In this document: piece after piece, positions 34,335 through 43,022 of the stretch
Numbering within the stretch: the stretch's first letter is position 1
Layout of the letters: every line of letters begins with the position of its first letter
Assembly: GCA_947372105.1 (NCBI GenBank)
Contig: CANBSH010000010.1
Location: 1 to 52,831, forward strand
From: Chitinophagaceae bacterium
GTDB lineage: Bacteria > Bacteroidota > Bacteroidia > Chitinophagales > Chitinophagaceae
Length of the DNA stretch: 52,831 nucleotides
Reading direction: 5' to 3'
The notes under the pieces: generated by a model
What the model was told of the DNA's origin: nothing
Seen by the model: the letters and a program-made list of their open reading frames with translations, nothing else
Databases searched by the model: none
Translations under genes and position numbers: made by a program

Positions 34335-34829
34335 TTATTTTCGTTGCCAACATTCAAAGTCAAATGCAAAACTATGTTTTTCGTCAGCTACATTTTTCTC
34401 TGCACTTTGTAAAACCCAATCAGCAATTGGCAATACAGGGAAGAAAGTATCTCCTGGAATATTGGTGTGCACTCTAGTTAACCAAACCTTTTGAGCTAAT
34501 GGCAATGCTTCTTGGTACACTTGACCTCCGCCAATAACCATGAGTTCTTTATAATCAAGTTGTGTTGCTAATTCAATAGCCTCTTGCATGGAATGAACCA
34601 CTCTTACCCCTTCTGCTTCCCATTCTTTTTGTTGCGTTAAAATAATATTGACACGACCTGGCAATAATTTACTACCTAAGGATTCAAAAGTTTTTCGTCC
34701 CATTAAAATAGGCAACCCCCAAGTCGTATTTTTAAAAAAACGCATATCCTTTGGTAAGTGCCAAAGCAAATTATTATCCTTGCCAATGGCATTATTTTCG
34801 GAAGCAGCTACGACAAGGGTAATTTTCAT
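34335..34829 (-). CDS. folA: Dihydrofolate reductase
   Basis: NADPH-dependent reduction of dihydrofolate to tetrahydrofolate. 164 residues, the normal chromosomal length. Motifs: VVAASENNAIGKDNNLLWHL (6-25), active-site acid in LPKDMRFFK (Asp28), the NADPH-binding MGRKTFES (43-50), LPGRVNIILT and VIGGGQVYQEALP. Together with thyA, 13 bases upstream, it regenerates the folate oxidised by thymidylate synthesis. The product looks like a normal chromosomal enzyme, with nothing suggesting a plasmid-borne trimethoprim-resistant form. Confidence 0.96.
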   Translation of the reverse strand: MKITLVVAASENNAIGKDNNLLWHLPKDMRFFKNTTWGLPILMGRKTFESLGSKLLPGRVNIILTQQKEWEAEGVRVVHSMQEAIELATQLDYKELMVIGGGQVYQEALPLAQKVWLTRVHTNIPGDTFFPVLPIADWVLQSAEKNVADEKHSFAFDFECWQRK

Positions 34830-34842
34830 TTTATAAATTTTA

Positions 34843-35637
34843 TTAAACCGCTACAGGGGCTTTAATGGATGGATGCGCATTATAATTTTCCAATGTGAAA
34901 TCACTAAACTCGAAAGCAAAAATATCTTTCACTAATGGATTTATTTTCATTGTAGGTAATGCAAATGGAGTTCTTGATAACTGCAATTGTGCTTGCTCCA
35001 TATGGTTATTATACAAGTGAACGTCTCCAAAACTATGCACAAAATCGCCGTATTGTAAATCACAAACTTGTGCAATCATCATAGTTAATAAAGCATAAGA
35101 AGCAATATTAAAAGGCACACCTAAAAACACGTCTGCACTTCGCTGATACAATTGACAACTTAATTTTCCATCCGCCACGTAAAACTGAAACATATTATGG
35201 CAAGGCATTAAAGCCATTTTAGATAAGTCTCCTACATTCCATGCACTTACAATTAATCTTCTACTATCAGGAGTGGATTTAATTTGTTGAATAAGTTGAG
35301 TGATTTGATCAATCACTTCTCCATTAGGCGCTTCCCAGCTGCGCCATTGTTTTCCATAAACAGGGCCTAAATCGCCATTGGCATCTGCCCACTCATCCCA
35401 AATACGAACGCCATTATCTTTTAAATATTTAATATTAGTATCTCCTTTCAAAAACCAAAGTAATTCGTAGATAATACTTTTAAGATGTAATTTTTTTGTC
35501 GTCACTAACGGAAAGCCTTCCGCTAAGTCAAAACGCATCTGGTAGCCAAAACAACTTTTAGTGCCGGTTCCGGTACGATCGGTTTTTTCAGCGCCATGAT
35601 CTATGATGTGTTGTAATAAATTCAAGTATTGTTGCAT
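34843..35637 (-). CDS. thyA: Thymidylate synthase
   Basis: Converts dUMP to dTMP using methylene-tetrahydrofolate. From the ATG at 35637 it is 264 residues, the same as E. coli ThyA; an upstream in-frame TTG would add six residues and is not needed. Key motifs: DRTGTGTKS (20-28), the catalytic cysteine in [31 protein letters not shown], and the C-terminal IKAPVAV that closes over the active site. It is followed by folA in a thyA-folA operon and lies 35 bases downstream of the proline dehydrogenase gene. Confidence 0.98.
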   Translation of the reverse strand: MQQYLNLLQHIIDHGAEKTDRTGTGTKSCFGYQMRFDLAEGFPLVTTKKLHLKSIIYELLWFLKGDTNIKYLKDNGVRIWDEWADANGDLGPVYGKQWRSWEAPNGEVIDQITQLIQQIKSTPDSRRLIVSAWNVGDLSKMALMPCHNMFQFYVADGKLSCQLYQRSADVFLGVPFNIASYALLTMMIAQVCDLQYGDFVHSFGDVHLYNNHMEQAQLQLSRTPFALPTMKINPLVKDIFAFEFSDFTLENYNAHPSIKAPVAV

Positions 35638-35672
35638 AGTGCAATTTACAACCAATACCTATTATGTTAAAA

Positions 35673-36863
35673 TCAATTTTTACCCTTACGGCGAGCTAAT
35701 TCCTTGCGAATTAACAAGAGCTCCCTGTTCGTTTGGCCATTGACACTGGAATTTTCCTGAGCACGGCGCATTAAATAAGGGATGACATCCTGCAAAGGAC
35801 CATAAGGTAGATATTTGCTTACATTGTATTTTGCCAAAGCCAAGTTGAAAGTAATATGGTCACTCATCCCAAAAAGTTGAGAAAAATGAACACGAGTATC
35901 ATTATTAGACAATCCTAATTGAGCCATTTGGTTCACAATATTCATATTACTATGCTCATTATGAGAAGCCAAAACCATGGAGATGGAATCCTTATGTTCA
36001 ATGCAATAATTTGCTGCAGTATCAAAATCAACATCCGTTGCTTCTTTGTTATCATGAATAGGTGATGGATAATTTTTTTGATGAGCACGTTCTCTTTCTT
36101 TTTCCATGTAGGCGCCGCGAACTAATTTAGCACCTAATAAAAAATTACCTTCTTTAGCTAATTGATGAGAGATTTTTAAAAAATGCAAACGATCATGACG
36201 ATATAACTGATAGGTATTATAGACAACCGCTTTTTCTTTATTATAAATCGCCATTAATTCAAAAGCCAATCTATCAATAGGATCTTGAATCCAAGTTTCT
36301 TCAGCATCTATTAATATACCCACCCCTTTTTCAACAGCCGCATCGCAGATGGCATACATTCTATCACGCACTCTATCCCAAGCAGCATTTTCTGATTCAC
36401 TATCATGTATCCCACTGCGCAAACGAGGTGCTTCATTTAAGGTTTCAAGTAAATCCATGCTGGCAATACCAGTAATCTTAATTCCTACAAACGGAACATT
36501 ATCTTGTGTCGCAGCAAACTCCACTGCTTCAATAATTTTTTCAGTGACATTGTCAAAATTTTCTTCCCCTTCTTTTGCTTCTACGCCATAATCTAAAATC
36601 ACTTGCACTCCATAGGATCCTAATTGCTTCGTTACTCTTGCAGAATCTTCTAAAGTTTCACCCCCTACAAATTGTTTAAAAATAGTATTACGAATAATCC
36701 CATTAATAGGCAATCCCGACTTCATTAAAAAAGGGGTGGCACGCGTTGCAATATTGACCACCAATGGACTTTGTATGACAGAAAAAAGGAATCGAGCTTT
36801 TTTTAAATCACCTATAGATTTATAGGCAAATGCATTTTGGGTATTCTCAAAAGATAGGTTCAT
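35673..36863 (-). CDS. Proline dehydrogenase
   Basis: FAD-dependent oxidation of proline to pyrroline-5-carboxylate. The 396-residue protein is the stand-alone form, not the long PutA fusion. The TIM-barrel core includes VILDYGVEAKEGEENF, GIKITGIAS, ILIDAEETWIQDPIDRLAFE, the FAD/substrate region LGAKLVRGAYMEKERERA and the C-terminal YLPYGPLQDVIPYLMRRAQEN with the Arg residues that grip proline carboxylate. The P5C dehydrogenase is not adjacent. It is divergent from the dipeptide epimerase gene. Confidence 0.94.
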   Translation of the reverse strand: MNLSFENTQNAFAYKSIGDLKKARFLFSVIQSPLVVNIATRATPFLMKSGLPINGIIRNTIFKQFVGGETLEDSARVTKQLGSYGVQVILDYGVEAKEGEENFDNVTEKIIEAVEFAATQDNVPFVGIKITGIASMDLLETLNEAPRLRSGIHDSESENAAWDRVRDRMYAICDAAVEKGVGILIDAEETWIQDPIDRLAFELMAIYNKEKAVVYNTYQLYRHDRLHFLKISHQLAKEGNFLLGAKLVRGAYMEKERERAHQKNYPSPIHDNKEATDVDFDTAANYCIEHKDSISMVLASHNEHSNMNIVNQMAQLGLSNNDTRVHFSQLFGMSDHITFNLALAKYNVSKYLPYGPLQDVIPYLMRRAQENSSVNGQTNRELLLIRKELARRKGKN

Positions 36864-37000
36864 ACTAACGTGTATTCGTATTGCAAATATCGTTCGGAAT
36901 TATTGAAAATCAAAAGGTTTTAGGATATAAATAGATTGAACTTAGTCATACTATTGCTAATTCAAGATTGCGTATATTTAGGGGGCAAAAAAAATGATTT

Positions 37001-38098
37001 ATGCGTATTATAGAAACTGAGATTTACTTATATAAAATCCCCATGGTTCCCTTTACCATAAGTACAGGAACTATGCATTTTGCGCAAAATGTACTTATTA
37101 AAATCATGACCGACGAAGGCATAATTGGATATGGGGAATGTTCCGCTTTTCCAATGATTGTAGGTGAAACGCAATGGAGTTGCTATCATAATGCTAAGGA
37201 TTTTGCTGCTTTTTGGAAAGGGAAAGATCCTTTAGCCATCCCAGAAAGATTAGCTGAATTAGATACTATTATCGCCGGAAATTATACTGCCAAAAGTGCT
37301 TTTGACATGGCATTGTATGATATTGCAGCCAAAGTAAACAACCAACCTTTATATGCCTATTTGGGGGGGAGTCAAAAAACGATAGAATCTGATTTAACGA
37401 TAGGGATTGATACCCCATTAAAAATGGCAGCACAATCCATTGAATTTGTAGAGAAAGGGGTACGTATGATTAAAGTGAAATTAGGCAAGAGTCCCACCGA
37501 AGATGTAGAAAGAATCAAACAAATAAGAGAGGCTATTGGATATGACACTATATTACGAATTGATGCCAATCAAGGCTGGCATAAGAATGACGCACTAAAT
37601 GTATTGCAACAATTAGCTCCTTATGATATTCAATTTTGCGAACAACCCATGCGCAAATATGAAGATGATTCTTTACCTGCATTAGTAGCCGCTTCTCCTA
37701 TTGCTATCATGGCAGATGAATCAGTGTTTACACACCATGATGCACGCAGAATTATAGCGCAAAAAGCATGTCACTCCATTAATGTTAAATTTTCAAAAAG
37801 TGGCGGGATACAAGAAGCTATTAAAATTCATGATCTTGCCAAATCCAATCAAATTCCTTGTATGATGGGGGGCATGTTAGAAAGCCGATTGGCACTGAGT
37901 GCAAAAATGCATTTTAGCATGGCGCATGATAATATAAAGTATCATGATATGGACACTTGTTTATTAGGACATTTGGAAGATCCTGTATTAGGCGGTGTCA
38001 CTTTTAATGGCATGCATTTAAGTATTGGAGATGCTCCAGGTATTGGTGCAGAAGTGGATCCAACTTATTTAGCCCAATTAGAATCTTGCAAGGTATAG
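37001..38098 (+). CDS. Dipeptide epimerase (enolase superfamily)
   Basis: A 365-residue mandelate racemase/muconate-lactonising-type enzyme. Catalytic lysines are in IKVKLGK (Lys160) and KFSKSGG (Lys266). Metal ligands are in RIDANQGW (Asp188), CEQPM (Glu214) and ADES (Asp239). The C-terminal MMGGMLESRLALSAKMHFSMA and DMDTCLLG fit the L-Ala-D/L-Glu epimerase group, which acts on dipeptides from peptidoglycan recycling. Exact dipeptide preference cannot be read. It starts with a clear ATG after a purine-rich stretch and is followed by an acyl-CoA thioesterase gene with its own promoter. Confidence 0.9.
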   Translation: MRIIETEIYLYKIPMVPFTISTGTMHFAQNVLIKIMTDEGIIGYGECSAFPMIVGETQWSCYHNAKDFAAFWKGKDPLAIPERLAELDTIIAGNYTAKSAFDMALYDIAAKVNNQPLYAYLGGSQKTIESDLTIGIDTPLKMAAQSIEFVEKGVRMIKVKLGKSPTEDVERIKQIREAIGYDTILRIDANQGWHKNDALNVLQQLAPYDIQFCEQPMRKYEDDSLPALVAASPIAIMADESVFTHHDARRIIAQKACHSINVKFSKSGGIQEAIKIHDLAKSNQIPCMMGGMLESRLALSAKMHFSMAHDNIKYHDMDTCLLGHLEDPVLGGVTFNGMHLSIGDAPGIGAEVDPTYLAQLESCKV

Positions 38099-38144
38099 CT
38101 TGCCTACTATTTTATTTGTGTCGTATCTAATACTACTGAAGTAG

Positions 38145-38152
38145 TATCTTTG
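38145..38152 (+). promoter_or_regulatory. Candidate -7 promoter box of the thioesterase gene
   Basis: TATCTTTG, an exact TAnnTTTG match, ends 36 bases before the ATG at 38189. It overlaps an earlier in-frame TTG (38150), which argues against that codon as the start. Confidence 0.5.
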
Positions 38153-38188
38153 TTACAACAATTTATTTTTCAACCTAAAATATGGACT

Positions 38189-38704
38189 ATGGAAGCGCGT
38201 AAAGCCGGAGATTCCTTTATCACCATGAATGAATTAGTGTTACCCAATGACACCAATACTTTTGGAGATTTAATGGGAGGCAAGTTGATGTATTGGATGG
38301 ACATTGCCGCCTACTTAGCAGCTGCGAAACATTGCAATTCATCTTGTATGACAGCCTCCGTAGATAATTTAAGTTTTAAAACCCCGATTAAATTAGGGAA
38401 TGTTATTTGCATTGAAGCTATTGTAACTAGAGCATTTAATACTTCTATGGAAATACACTTAAAAGTGTGGAATCAAAATATGATTAAACAATCTAGAGAA
38501 TTAAGTAATGAAGCTTTTTTTACTTTTGTGGCTTTAGATGAAAATAAAAATCCTAAAAAAGTTCCTGCTGTTATTGCAGAAACCGAAGAACAAAAAAAAT
38601 ATTTTGACGGCGCTTTGCGTCGACGTCAATTACGTTTAATACTTGCTGGGAAAATGAAGCCAGACGATGCTACAGAATTAAAGGCTTTGTTTGTAAAGGA
38701 CTAG
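38189..38704 (+). CDS. Acyl-CoA thioesterase, hotdog fold
   Basis: A 171-residue YciA/BFIT-like thioesterase that hydrolyses acyl-CoA to free acid and CoA. The diagnostic region NDTNTFGDLMGGKLMYWMDI sits near 20-39, followed by the long central helix AAYLAAAKHC and strands CMTASVDNLSFKTPI. The C-terminal extension (about 130-171) is charged and helical. The start is ATG at 38189, giving MEARKAGDSF; the frame is open further upstream but only to a TTG inside a promoter box. It converges on the PlsC-like gene across a perfect palindrome. Confidence 0.9.
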   Translation: MEARKAGDSFITMNELVLPNDTNTFGDLMGGKLMYWMDIAAYLAAAKHCNSSCMTASVDNLSFKTPIKLGNVICIEAIVTRAFNTSMEIHLKVWNQNMIKQSRELSNEAFFTFVALDENKNPKKVPAVIAETEEQKKYFDGALRRRQLRLILAGKMKPDDATELKALFVKD

Positions 38705-38720
38705 AACTATTTTCTTTTAT

Positions 38721-38740
38721 TTTATTTAAATTTAAATAAA
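38721..38740. terminator. 20-bp perfect AT palindrome between convergent genes
   Basis: TTTATTTAAA followed directly by TTTAAATAAA is a perfect self-complementary 20-mer between the thioesterase (plus) and PlsC-like (minus) genes. Its position suits a bidirectional transcription end, although an all-AT stem is weak. Confidence 0.5.
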
Positions 38741-38745
38741 TACGT

Positions 38746-39513
38746 TTAGGTCAACCCCGTTTTTAGTGCATGATGTTTGCCGCGCATCATATATTCTTTG
38801 CTTTGTTCAATGCCATCCATGATTTGTTCTAAAATTTCTTCCACTGAATTAGAATAATCAATCACAAGAGGTGCTTTAAAACGTATACTTAACGAAGACC
38901 CTACTTTTTTATATTTCAAACCTACTTTAGTAAAAGCACGCCAAAATCCATTGATGACCACAGGCACTACAATGGGCTGATTGTTTTTAATAATGTGTGC
39001 AGTTCCTTTGCGCCCAGGTGCAAAAGGTTTCGTTGTTCCTTGCGGGAATGTGATGACCCAACTTTTCGATAAAGCATCGTCAATTTTTTGGGTATCAACT
39101 TCGTCTCTATTTCTTTGCACATCTTTCCCTTCGGCACGCCAAGTTCTTTTTACAGTTAATGCACCTCCCAATTTAAATAATTTCGAAATCCAATTACTAT
39201 TCATAGTCTCTTCTGCAGCAACAAAAAAAACATTGGTAAAAGGATTCAATAAATAATATGGAATTCCGAGTCTATTAAACTTGCGCCACTTCACAGCACA
39301 AAAAATATGAACAAAAGTAATCACATCGGCAAAATAGGTCTGATGATTGCTTACAAATAAGACATTTTTTTTAGGTAAATTTTCGAGATGTTCCGTGCCT
39401 TCAATTTTCAACTTATTAAATAGAACCAACCCTGGATAAGTTAATAAACCCACCAAAGCATAAATTACAGAACGAAATAAACGGATATGTTTTAAACGAT
39501 CCAAGAGGCTCAT
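38746..39513 (-). CDS. PlsC-like 1-acyl-glycerol-3-phosphate acyltransferase
   Basis: Membrane-associated lysophospholipid acyltransferase, 255 residues. N-terminal hydrophobic segment about 14-32. The catalytic motif, normally HX4D, reads NHQTYFAD (His57 to Asp63), i.e. HX5D. The second block, normally FPEGTRS, reads FPQGTTKPFAPGRKG. Later, VPVVINGFWRAF is the usual block IV. The two variant motifs occur together in a protein that otherwise keeps the family layout, so it is probably a distinct subfamily; I recall similar sequences in other Bacteroidota. The acyl acceptor is unknown. It converges on the thioesterase gene. Confidence 0.82.
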   Translation of the reverse strand: MSLLDRLKHIRLFRSVIYALVGLLTYPGLVLFNKLKIEGTEHLENLPKKNVLFVSNHQTYFADVITFVHIFCAVKWRKFNRLGIPYYLLNPFTNVFFVAAEETMNSNWISKLFKLGGALTVKRTWRAEGKDVQRNRDEVDTQKIDDALSKSWVITFPQGTTKPFAPGRKGTAHIIKNNQPIVVPVVINGFWRAFTKVGLKYKKVGSSLSIRFKAPLVIDYSNSVEEILEQIMDGIEQSKEYMMRGKHHALKTGLT

Positions 39514-39599
39514 TAATAGTAGCTTTTTTCAAACTGCAATATAGGAATTAAAATGGAACTCATTATCGGTGTTTAACCAACAAATAGTATCTTTATTGC

Positions 39600-40262
39600 A
39601 TGAAAAAACAAGGAGTCATTTTTGATATAGATGGATTATTGATCAACAGTGAACCATTATGGAATAAAGCAGCAGCTGAAATATTTAGACAATATGGAAT
39701 TTTATTGACAGAACAACAATATGCGCTGACTACTGGATTAAGATCAAAGGAATTTGTTGCACATTGGTTATATGCCCATAAAATTCCTTCAACCGAATAT
39801 GATCGTGCCGAACAACGCATTGTCGATTTAGCAATTAGTTTAATTGATCAAGAAGCAAATGTGATGCCCGGTGTCGAACATATATTTCAGTTTTTTTTAC
39901 AAAAAGATTTCAAAATTGGATTAGCCACCTCTTCCCCTGTTCAACTCATTGAATTAATAAAAGACAAATTAGGGATTAGAAGTATTATACAAGCAAGCTG
40001 TTCAGCGCAACATTTACCTTACGCAAAACCGCACCCTCAAGTTTATTTGGATTGTGCATCCGCCTTACATCTTTCTCCTCTTGCATGTATATGTTTTGAG
40101 GATTCTGTTTACGGTATGATTGCAGCAAAAGCAGCAAGAATGACCTGCGTAGTGGTCCCTGCTGCGGATCACATGAAATTAGAGCATTGGGGAGCTGCTG
40201 ACTTAAAATTATCTTCTTTACAAAATTTTGGAGCCTTGCATTTTAATATGTTGGATGAATAA
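39600..40262 (+). CDS. HAD-family sugar-phosphate phosphatase (HxpB/YniC-like)
   Basis: A 220-residue haloacid-dehalogenase phosphatase with a helical cap. Motif I is FDIDGLLINSEPLW (8-21), with the two catalytic Asp residues and the NSEP signature of the beta-phosphoglucomutase/YniC subgroup. Motif II is LATSSP, motif III KPHPQVY and motif IV CFEDSVYG. Substrates in relatives are hexose or hexitol phosphates. It is 49 bases upstream of the polyprenyl synthase gene and may lead a three-gene transcript with that gene and recJ. Confidence 0.9.
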   Translation: MKKQGVIFDIDGLLINSEPLWNKAAAEIFRQYGILLTEQQYALTTGLRSKEFVAHWLYAHKIPSTEYDRAEQRIVDLAISLIDQEANVMPGVEHIFQFFLQKDFKIGLATSSPVQLIELIKDKLGIRSIIQASCSAQHLPYAKPHPQVYLDCASALHLSPLACICFEDSVYGMIAAKAARMTCVVVPAADHMKLEHWGAADLKLSSLQNFGALHFNMLDE

Positions 40263-40311
40263 GTGATTGAAGGGGCAAATGATAAAAAATTAAATTAAAT
40301 TGCAGGCAACC

Positions 40312-41274
40312 ATGGATTTAGCCAAAAAAGTGATAGGAGCCGAATTGGAGATGTTTGAACAACATTTCAAAAATGCTGTAAAAAGCAGGGTTTCTTTATT
40401 GGATAGAATTATGCAATACATTGTAAAACGTAAAGGGAAGCAAATGCGTCCTATGTTTGTTTTACTGTCCGCCAAATTACATGGAGAAATAAACGACAGT
40501 TCTTACCGCGCTGCTTCTTTGGTAGAATTATTACACACAGCCACATTAGTGCATGATGATGTGGTGGACGAAGCTTTAGAACGCCGAGGGTATTTTTCAA
40601 TTAATGCCTTATGGAAAAATAAGATTGCTGTTTTAGTAGGTGATTATTTATTATCCAAAGGCTTGCTTTTATCACTAGATAATAAAGATTTCGAAATTTT
40701 GACCATCTTATCTAATGCGGTCAAAAAAATGAGCGAAGGCGAGTTGTTACAAATTGAAAAAACAAGAAACTTAAACTTTGATGAATCTATTTATTATGAG
40801 ATTATCAATGGCAAAACCGCTAGTTTGTTAGCCTCCAGTTGTGCAGCAGGGGCCAGCTCCGTTACCCAGGATTCCGATGTGATTGAAAAAATGCGTGCAT
40901 TTGGCGATGCAGTGGGAATGGCTTTTCAAATCAAAGACGATTTATTTGATTACGGGGAAGCTAAAGTGGGAAAGCCAACCGGCAATGATATCAAAGAAAA
41001 AAAATTAACGCTTCCATTAATTCATATTTTACAAAAAGTAGCTCCTCGTTTAAAAAAGGAACTCATACATATTGTAAAAAATAACAACAATGACAAAACC
41101 AAAGTGAAATTTGTCATTGATCATGTGGTTGAATATGGTGGTATTGAATATGCCACACAAAAAATGATTGAATATCGCGATCAAGCATTACAAATATTAT
41201 ACTCCTTCCCTGTCAGTCCCACCAGAGATGCATTAGAGGAATTGGTGAGATACACAACAGATAGAAAATTTTAA
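40312..41274 (+). CDS. Polyprenyl diphosphate synthase
   Basis: Trans-isoprenyl diphosphate synthase that extends IPP units, probably to the side chain of menaquinone; chain length cannot be read. 320 residues from the ATG at 40312; an upstream in-frame TTG (40300) is unlikely. First aspartate-rich motif HDDVVDEALERRG, second FQIKDDLFDY, with the conserved KGKQMRPMFVLLSA upstream. It would use IPP from the MEP pathway, whose last enzyme IspH is also in this window. Its stop overlaps the recJ start by one base (TAATG). Confidence 0.93.
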   Translation: MDLAKKVIGAELEMFEQHFKNAVKSRVSLLDRIMQYIVKRKGKQMRPMFVLLSAKLHGEINDSSYRAASLVELLHTATLVHDDVVDEALERRGYFSINALWKNKIAVLVGDYLLSKGLLLSLDNKDFEILTILSNAVKKMSEGELLQIEKTRNLNFDESIYYEIINGKTASLLASSCAAGASSVTQDSDVIEKMRAFGDAVGMAFQIKDDLFDYGEAKVGKPTGNDIKEKKLTLPLIHILQKVAPRLKKELIHIVKNNNNDKTKVKFVIDHVVEYGGIEYATQKMIEYRDQALQILYSFPVSPTRDALEELVRYTTDRKF

Positions 41275-42977
41275 TGGAAAAAAGGTGGAATATATTACAT
41301 GCCGATCCTGCACAGGTGCAATCTTTGCAAACTGCTTTAAAAATACATCCAATTTTATGTGAGTTATTGGTTCAAAGAGGCATTACCCATTTTGATGCGG
41401 CTAAACATTTTTTCAGACCTCAAATAGAACACTTGCATGACCCATGGCTAATGAAGGATATGCAAAAAGCAGTTACTCGAATACAAACTGCAGTGAAACA
41501 AGAACAAAAAATACTTGTATTTGGGGATTATGATGTGGATGGAACAACCTCTGTCGCAACCTTATACCAATTTTTAAAGAAACTCTCCCCACACATCGAT
41601 TATTATATTCCCCATCGATATAGAGAAGGATATGGTATTTCAAAAATTGGAATTGATTACGCTAAGGAAACCGGTATAGATCTTATTATATCGGTGGATT
41701 GTGGTATTAAATCCATAGAACTAATCACTTATGCTAAAAGCTTAGGGATTGATTTTATTATTTGCGACCACCATTTACCTGATGCAATCTTGCCTCCTGC
41801 AATTGCGATTTTAAATCCCAAGCAGATTGATTGCGCTTACCCCTATAAAGAATTATGTGGATGTGGGGTCGTGTTTAAATTAATTTCTGCTTTGGCAGAC
41901 ACTTATAATTTGCCTGCAGATTCTTATATGCAATATTTAGATTTAGTGGCAACCGCCATCGCTGCTGATATTGTACCCTTAACAGATGAAAATAGAACCC
42001 TTGCTTTTTTTGGATTAAAAAAAGTAAACGAAAATCCTTGTTTTGGAATATTAGCCTTGATGGAATTAGCCAAACAAACCACTCCGCTTAAAATAAGCAA
42101 TTTGGTTTTCGCCGTTGCGCCACGCATTAACGCAGCAGGCCGAATGGATGATGCTAAAAAAGCAGTTCAATTGTTTGTAGAGAAAGATTATGCAAGTGCC
42201 TTAGCCATAGGATCCTTATTACAACAAGATAATTTAGACAGAAGAGAAGCCGATACATCCATTTCGGAAGAAGCTTTACAACAAATTGAAAACGACCCTT
42301 CACATATTTATAAAAAATCATCTGTAGTTTTTCAGGCAGATTGGCATAAAGGAGTCGTGGGAATTGTAGCGAGCAGATTGATTGAAAAACATTACAAACC
42401 CACTGTTGTTTTAACGCAAAGTGGTGGAGTGATTACTGGAAGTGCGAGAAGTGTTTTGGGTTTTAATTTATATGAAGCATTGCATGCCTGTCGCGAACAT
42501 TTAATTGGCTATGGAGGTCACTTTGCTGCAGCGGGTATGACACTTGCAATTGATAAATTAAACGATTTTAAAATCGCATTTGAACAAGCAGTTGCAGAAA
42601 GAATCACCGAAGCGCAATTGACTCCCGAAATTGCTATTAATGCAGAGATTGCTATTGACGCTATCAATATGAACTTTTTTCAAATCGTAAGTCAAATGGA
42701 ACCCTACGGACCCGACAATGCACGTCCATTATTTATAGCCAAAAATGTATATGATGCAGGGTATAGTAAATTGGTAAAAGAGGCACATATTAGTTTTCAT
42801 ATCACCCAAGGCCAACAAAGTATTAAAGGAATTGGATACAATATGCCACAACATATTTCAATCGTAAAATCGGGTATGCCTTTTGATGTTGTTTTCCAGT
42901 TACAACTAAATGAGTGGCAAGGAAATCAAACAGTGCAGTTGCAAGTCATTGACCTCAAAGCTGCCTCTGTTTCATAA
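41274..42977 (+). CDS. recJ: Single-stranded-DNA exonuclease RecJ
   Basis: 5'-3' single-strand exonuclease for recombination and mismatch repair. 567 residues, standard length. DHH phosphoesterase domain with VFGDYDVDGTTS (81-92), ISVDCGIKS and ICDHHLPD, then the DHHA1 domain with GVVGIVASRLIEKHYKPTVV and SARSVLGFNLYEAL, then HFAAAGMTL and a C-terminal OB-fold. All metal-binding Asp/His residues are present. It is translationally coupled to the polyprenyl synthase gene by a TAATG overlap and converges on htpG. Confidence 0.97.
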   Translation: MEKRWNILHADPAQVQSLQTALKIHPILCELLVQRGITHFDAAKHFFRPQIEHLHDPWLMKDMQKAVTRIQTAVKQEQKILVFGDYDVDGTTSVATLYQFLKKLSPHIDYYIPHRYREGYGISKIGIDYAKETGIDLIISVDCGIKSIELITYAKSLGIDFIICDHHLPDAILPPAIAILNPKQIDCAYPYKELCGCGVVFKLISALADTYNLPADSYMQYLDLVATAIAADIVPLTDENRTLAFFGLKKVNENPCFGILALMELAKQTTPLKISNLVFAVAPRINAAGRMDDAKKAVQLFVEKDYASALAIGSLLQQDNLDRREADTSISEEALQQIENDPSHIYKKSSVVFQADWHKGVVGIVASRLIEKHYKPTVVLTQSGGVITGSARSVLGFNLYEALHACREHLIGYGGHFAAAGMTLAIDKLNDFKIAFEQAVAERITEAQLTPEIAINAEIAIDAINMNFFQIVSQMEPYGPDNARPLFIAKNVYDAGYSKLVKEAHISFHITQGQQSIKGIGYNMPQHISIVKSGMPFDVVFQLQLNEWQGNQTVQLQVIDLKAASVS

Positions 42978-43022
42978 CACTTACCACCCATTCTTTTTTT
43001 ATAATTTTCTATTCTCTGCCAA

